NCBI GenBank assembly: GCA_031417915.1
Contig: JANOWN010000028.1
Span: forward strand, 1-64,000
Length of the DNA stretch: 64,000 nucleotides
Direction of reading: 5' to 3'
DNA from: Methylotenera_A sp031417915
GTDB lineage: Bacteria > Pseudomonadota > Gammaproteobacteria > Burkholderiales > Methylophilaceae
The notes under the pieces are model-generated. The model had not been told where the DNA came from, made no database searches, and was given only the letters and a program-made list of their open reading frames with translations. A program made the position numbers and the translations under genes. Positions 60,642-64,000 of this stretch are shown in pieces (within the stretch, counting starts at the first letter, position 1; each line of letters starts with the position of its first letter).

Positions 60642-61754
60642 ATGGCTAATCAACCAAAAAACACTAACAATGCAAAAAATACTAGCTTAGCTAGTTTTAT
60701 AGCTAATAATCGCTGGCTAATACTCTGCGCTGTTTTTTTATTTTTACTATACCAATTATTGCCTGTGCTAGCGCCCTTTTTAGTGGCGGCAATTTTGGCT
60801 TATATTTGCGACCCTTTAGTGGATAAGCTGAGTGCTTTGGGCTATAAAAAATATCAATTTGGTCGCACTATTTCTACAGTATTGGTGATGCTGGCGATTT
60901 TAGCGGCTATTGTTTTACTTATTTTAATTATATTTCCGCTGCTGCAAAAGCAATCGCTGCTTATTGTAGAACGTTTACCTAATATTACGGACAACCTACG
61001 TGCAACGATTGAGCCATGGCTACAAACTAAATTTGGCATTAGTTTAAATATTGATAGCGCACACATACAAGAAATTATCAGCAAAAACTGGAAAACTGCT
61101 GGCAATTTATTAGGTGATGTTTTACAAACAGCTGGCACAAATGGCCTTGCGCTCATTGGTGTGGTGGCCAATATTTTATTATTACCCGTGGTGCTATTTT
61201 ATTTGTTGCGCGATTGGGATACCTTGATCGCTGGCATTAGTAAGTTGATTCCACGTGATTTAATTGCAAAAAGCACCGAAATTGCACAAGAAGTTGACCA
61301 AATGCTGGCCGAATTTTTACGCGGACAACTTACCGTCATGGTGCTGATGAGCATTTTTTATTCCGCAGGTTTGTGGCTGGCTGGCCTAGATAACGCGTTA
61401 CCTATTGGCATTATTGCAGGCCTGCTAAACTTTGTACCTTACCTTGGGCCTGCGCTGGGCATGGGCTTGGCGCTGTTAGTGGGCGCATTACAATTTAGTA
61501 GTTTTGGGCAAATTATCCCAGTGCTGGTGGTATTTGGCCTTGGCCAACTAATAGAAAGTAACTACATTACGCCCAAACTGGTGGGTGAACGCATTGGCTT
61601 GCACCCTGTAGTCGTTATCTTTGCTTTATTAGCCGGTGGCCAATTGTTCGGCTTCGCTGGCGTGCTGCTCGCCCTGCCAGTTACCGCAACCATTGCAGTA
61701 GCGTTGCAACACACCAAAGATAGCTATTTAGATAGCGATGCGTATCTTAAATAG
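60642..61754 (+). CDS. AI-2E-family transporter (PerM-like)
   Basis: A 370-residue membrane protein with seven or eight helices of the PerM/AI-2E family. Family features: the N-terminal helix pair LLYQLLPVLAPFLVAAILAYICDPLVD, of which PFLVAAILAYICDPLVD is diagnostic, IPRDLIAKSTEIAQEVDQML, and LNFVPYLGPALGMGLALLVG. It lies directly upstream of hda, as perM does in many proteobacteria. Substrate not established. Confidence 0.9.
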   Translation: MANQPKNTNNAKNTSLASFIANNRWLILCAVFLFLLYQLLPVLAPFLVAAILAYICDPLVDKLSALGYKKYQFGRTISTVLVMLAILAAIVLLILIIFPLLQKQSLLIVERLPNITDNLRATIEPWLQTKFGISLNIDSAHIQEIISKNWKTAGNLLGDVLQTAGTNGLALIGVVANILLLPVVLFYLLRDWDTLIAGISKLIPRDLIAKSTEIAQEVDQMLAEFLRGQLTVMVLMSIFYSAGLWLAGLDNALPIGIIAGLLNFVPYLGPALGMGLALLVGALQFSSFGQIIPVLVVFGLGQLIESNYITPKLVGERIGLHPVVVIFALLAGGQLFGFAGVLLALPVTATIAVALQHTKDSYLDSDAYLK

Positions 61755-61790
61755 CTGGCTAGACTTTAGGTTGGCTAAATAAAAACTAGT

Positions 61791-62393
61791 ATGAAGCAAT
61801 TACTACTCGACATTAAACCTGCGGCCGCGCCAACATTAGATAATTTTATTGTTGGCCGCAACGCAGAAGCATTAGCGAGTTTAAAAGCTGTGATTGCGGG
61901 CGAGCAAACAAAATTTGTCTACTTTTGGGGCCAAACTGGTAGTGGAAAATCACATTTACTATCGGCCTGCAAGGCAATAGGCATGCGGGTGCATGATAAT
62001 GTACATTTATTGAATATCGATGCACAAATTGCACTATTCAACCAATATAATCAGCTAAAAGAAGTAGATGAAATATTAATTACCGCTGGCTTACACGCGC
62101 CTACGCAAATGGGGCTGCGCGATGATTTGGCCACCCGCTTGGCTTGGGGCTTGGTGTATCAATTGCATCCGCTGAATGACGATGAAAAAGCACAGGCACT
62201 AAAACTACATGCGCTTGAGCGTGGCATGAAACTGCCCGATGAAGTCACCGATTACTGCCTGCGCTACTTGCGCCGCGACTTACCCACTTTAATGGCGACT
62301 TTAGATGCATTGGATGAATGGTCATTGACTGAGAAAAAACCTGTGACTGTACCGATGTTGAAAAAGCTATTGCAGTTGGATTTGGGGATTTAA
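61791..62393 (+). CDS. hda: Hda, DnaA regulatory inactivator
   Basis: Hda promotes hydrolysis of DnaA-bound ATP when bound to the sliding clamp, limiting re-initiation. The N-terminal QLLLDI is a clamp-binding motif. Walker A is WGQTGSGKSH. The sensor/arginine-finger region DDLATRLAWGLVYQL follows DnaA's pattern. Length 200; it lacks the DnaA DNA-binding domain, distinguishing it from DnaA. Confidence 0.92.
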   Translation: MKQLLLDIKPAAAPTLDNFIVGRNAEALASLKAVIAGEQTKFVYFWGQTGSGKSHLLSACKAIGMRVHDNVHLLNIDAQIALFNQYNQLKEVDEILITAGLHAPTQMGLRDDLATRLAWGLVYQLHPLNDDEKAQALKLHALERGMKLPDEVTDYCLRYLRRDLPTLMATLDALDEWSLTEKKPVTVPMLKKLLQLDLGI

Positions 62394-62407
62394 CAAACTA
62401 ACCCCCC

Positions 62408-63436
62408 ATGGTTGATAAATTTCGTGCAAATAGTCATTACGTACCAGAAAATTATTTAAATAACTGGTGTGATTCAAACAATAAATTATTGCGATACTCA
62501 TTATTAGTGCCGCACGAAAACTATCCTATATGGAAGTCATCTACACCAAATGGAATTTGCAAACATAGACATCTCTACACAAGTTTAATAGATGGAAAAG
62601 AGTCAGATAATATTGAAAGATGGTTTGATGCTCATTTTGAAACCCCTGCCGCTGAACCGATAAAAAAAGCTGTTAGAGGAAATAGGCTGTCTCCAAAAGA
62701 CTGGGAGCTACTAATAAAGTTTTTAGCGGCTCAAGATGTTAGAACACCTGCTCGCATGTTTGAAATTATAAAGCGAGGTGAAAAAACGGTACCTGAAATT
62801 ACCGACAATATTCTTAAAAATATTGTCGAAGAGTTTCAAGAGTTAAAAGCTTCCGGGAGGCTTCCTAAGTCTGAAAAGCTTGAACACTCCAATCTTTTGC
62901 CTATAAAGGTTAAAACAGAATTTGGGCCAAATCAAGATAATGGAACTCTAAGAGTGGAAACAACTGTTGGGCGCGGTTATTGGTTATACAATATCAAATA
63001 CTTACTTGAAAATACTATCAAGCATCTACTAAAACACCAATGGACAATTTTACATAGTCCAAAAGAAATTGAATGGTTGACTAGCGACGATCCTGTAATA
63101 AAACTAAATTACAATAGCCTTGCAGAATACGATTATGGCGGTGGTTGGGGCAGTGTTGGAACAGAAATATTTATGCCTTTATCAACAAAACATTTACTGT
63201 ATACACGAATAGGAGATAAACGGCTGCCGCGAGGAACTACATTAACAAGAGAGCAGGCACTTATATTCCAACGTCTAATAGCGGGGCATGCTCATCGCTG
63301 TATATACTCAAAATCTCAAAATGACTTAGTTCTTGGACTTCGTCCTAGAGTCGTTTGCTTAAAAACATTTAATGACGAACGTGAACAATGGAAACATTGG
63401 CATGCTGAAAATATAGCCTCAGAACTAAATCCATAA
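62408..63436 (+). CDS. DUF4238-family protein, probably acquired
   Basis: A 342-residue soluble protein with the DUF4238 opening HYVPENYLNNWCD. Other conserved-looking parts are ICKHRHLYT, WLTSDDPVIKLN and FMPLSTKHLLYTR. No catalytic motif is recognisable. It is AT-richer than its neighbours and uses ATA, AGA and AGG more, suggesting transfer. It starts 15 bases after hda without a Shine-Dalgarno and separates hda from the next core gene. Function unknown; DUF4238 genes often sit in variable genome regions. Confidence 0.78.
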   Translation: MVDKFRANSHYVPENYLNNWCDSNNKLLRYSLLVPHENYPIWKSSTPNGICKHRHLYTSLIDGKESDNIERWFDAHFETPAAEPIKKAVRGNRLSPKDWELLIKFLAAQDVRTPARMFEIIKRGEKTVPEITDNILKNIVEEFQELKASGRLPKSEKLEHSNLLPIKVKTEFGPNQDNGTLRVETTVGRGYWLYNIKYLLENTIKHLLKHQWTILHSPKEIEWLTSDDPVIKLNYNSLAEYDYGGGWGSVGTEIFMPLSTKHLLYTRIGDKRLPRGTTLTREQALIFQRLIAGHAHRCIYSKSQNDLVLGLRPRVVCLKTFNDEREQWKHWHAENIASELNP

Positions 63437-63476
63437 ACTAAAAATGATAGATAAATACTATCCTAAAGGTTAAAAC

Positions 63477-64000
63477 ATGCTACGTGTAACTGAAATAAAA
63501 TTACCCTTAATCACTTCTGCCGAAACAGGTCATACAGACGCTGAAATTAGAGCGGCTTTGGTTAAAAAGTTAGCCATTAACGCCGCAGATATCGTTAGTT
63601 TTTCTATTTTTAAACGCGGCGTAGATGCACGTAAATCGCATGCGATTTTATTTGTGTATTCGCTCGACGTGGTGGTGAATGGCGAGGCTAAATTACTGGC
63701 TAAGCTTGCTAAAGACCCGCACGTAAAGCCAACGCCTGATACTGATTACAAATTTGTAGCAAACAATCTTTCATCCGCAAAACCACGTCCTATTATTGTC
63801 GGTTTTGGCCCTGCAGGTATTTTTTCTGCTTTAATTTTGGCGCAAGCAGGCTTTAAACCGATTGTATTAGAGCGCGGAAAAGCAGTTAGAGATAGAACGA
63901 AAGATACGTGGGGCTTCTGGCGCAAAAGTACTTTAAACCCAGAATCGAACGTGCAGTTTGGTGAAGGTGGCGCAGGCACATTTTCAGATGGTAAGTTGTG
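63477..64000 (+). CDS. FAD-dependent oxidoreductase, COG2509-like (cut by window edge)
   Basis: The first 174 residues are visible. A roughly 100-residue N-terminal domain (MLRVTEIKLPLITSAETGHT...) precedes the dinucleotide-binding motif VGFGPAGIFSALILAQAG, with LERGKAVRDRTKDTWGFW and NVQFGEGGAGTFSDGKL. These are the hallmarks of the uncharacterised FAD-dependent dehydrogenase family. AAAGG precedes the ATG. The reaction is unknown. Confidence 0.88.
   Translation, partial: MLRVTEIKLPLITSAETGHTDAEIRAALVKKLAINAADIVSFSIFKRGVDARKSHAILFVYSLDVVVNGEAKLLAKLAKDPHVKPTPDTDYKFVANNLSSAKPRPIIVGFGPAGIFSALILAQAGFKPIVLERGKAVRDRTKDTWGFWRKSTLNPESNVQFGEGGAGTFSDGKL

Overview
The window looks like a chromosomal segment of a betaproteobacterial methylotroph, most likely Methylophilaceae (Methylotenera or a close relative). 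The evidence is the betaproteobacterial gene order tuf/tRNA, petABC, tatABC-hisGDBHAFIE-murA-mla, the moderate to low GC content, and a 3-hexulose-6-phosphate synthase (HPS) of the RuMP formaldehyde cycle. The family assignment is inference; no searches were run. Nothing here looks like a prophage, large island or CRISPR array, and no gene-free stretch exceeds about 250 bases.

Layout. 1-782: thrU-tyrU-glyT-thrT tRNAs leading into tuf (minus strand). 857-5484: sspA-sspB, the cytochrome bc1 operon petABC and a NIF3 protein. 5551-6735: a DegS/AlgW-like periplasmic protease. 6864-17955: a long minus-strand block running murA-hisG-hisD-hisC-[hps]-hisB-hisH-hisA-hisF-hisI-hisE-hinT-tatA-tatB-tatC, preceded by grxD and a BolA protein. 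18302-23388: mlaFEDCB (lipid transport) followed by an ABC-2 exporter. 23528-26128: an orphan prepilin and a divergent membrane histidine kinase. 26207-30444: cytochrome c4, engB, trmB, a MidA-type methyltransferase and a pteridine-reductase-like SDR. 30456-32477: a small accessory patch with a winged-helix/nucleotidyltransferase pair and a ParE/antitoxin pair, each with palindromic operators. 32559-45376: ttcA, topA, a PBP7-like endopeptidase, gcvH, a coiled-coil protein, holC, pepA, lptF-lptG, and a sigma factor/DUF3619/DUF3106/RDD group. 45503-54762: pilS-pilR, a cation antiporter, ampD and an RND efflux pair. 54819-64000: a DAACS symporter, an RsmB-type methyltransferase, two DUF3108 proteins, purM, perM, hda, a DUF4238 gene that looks acquired, and the start of a FAD-dependent oxidoreductase.

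Two things stand out. First, HPS carries an unusual C-terminal extension: a predicted transmembrane helix followed by an Ala/Glu-rich tail with an exact 11-residue period. It also sits inside the otherwise conserved his operon with its own leader and terminator. Second, a dispersed repeat with a constant core (CCAATATCCATGCGG) and variable inverted arms occurs at least nine times. Four copies lie between convergent genes. Five lie inside coding sequences without breaking the frame, three of them in one frame giving an IHA-containing peptide near the C-terminus. A second, REP/BIME-like family with GTCATTCTG ends occupies four other intergenic sites.

Functionally the window is mostly housekeeping: respiration, protein export, histidine and purine synthesis, envelope lipid and LPS transport, peptidoglycan recycling, and type IV pilus regulation. 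One central methylotrophy enzyme is embedded in it.
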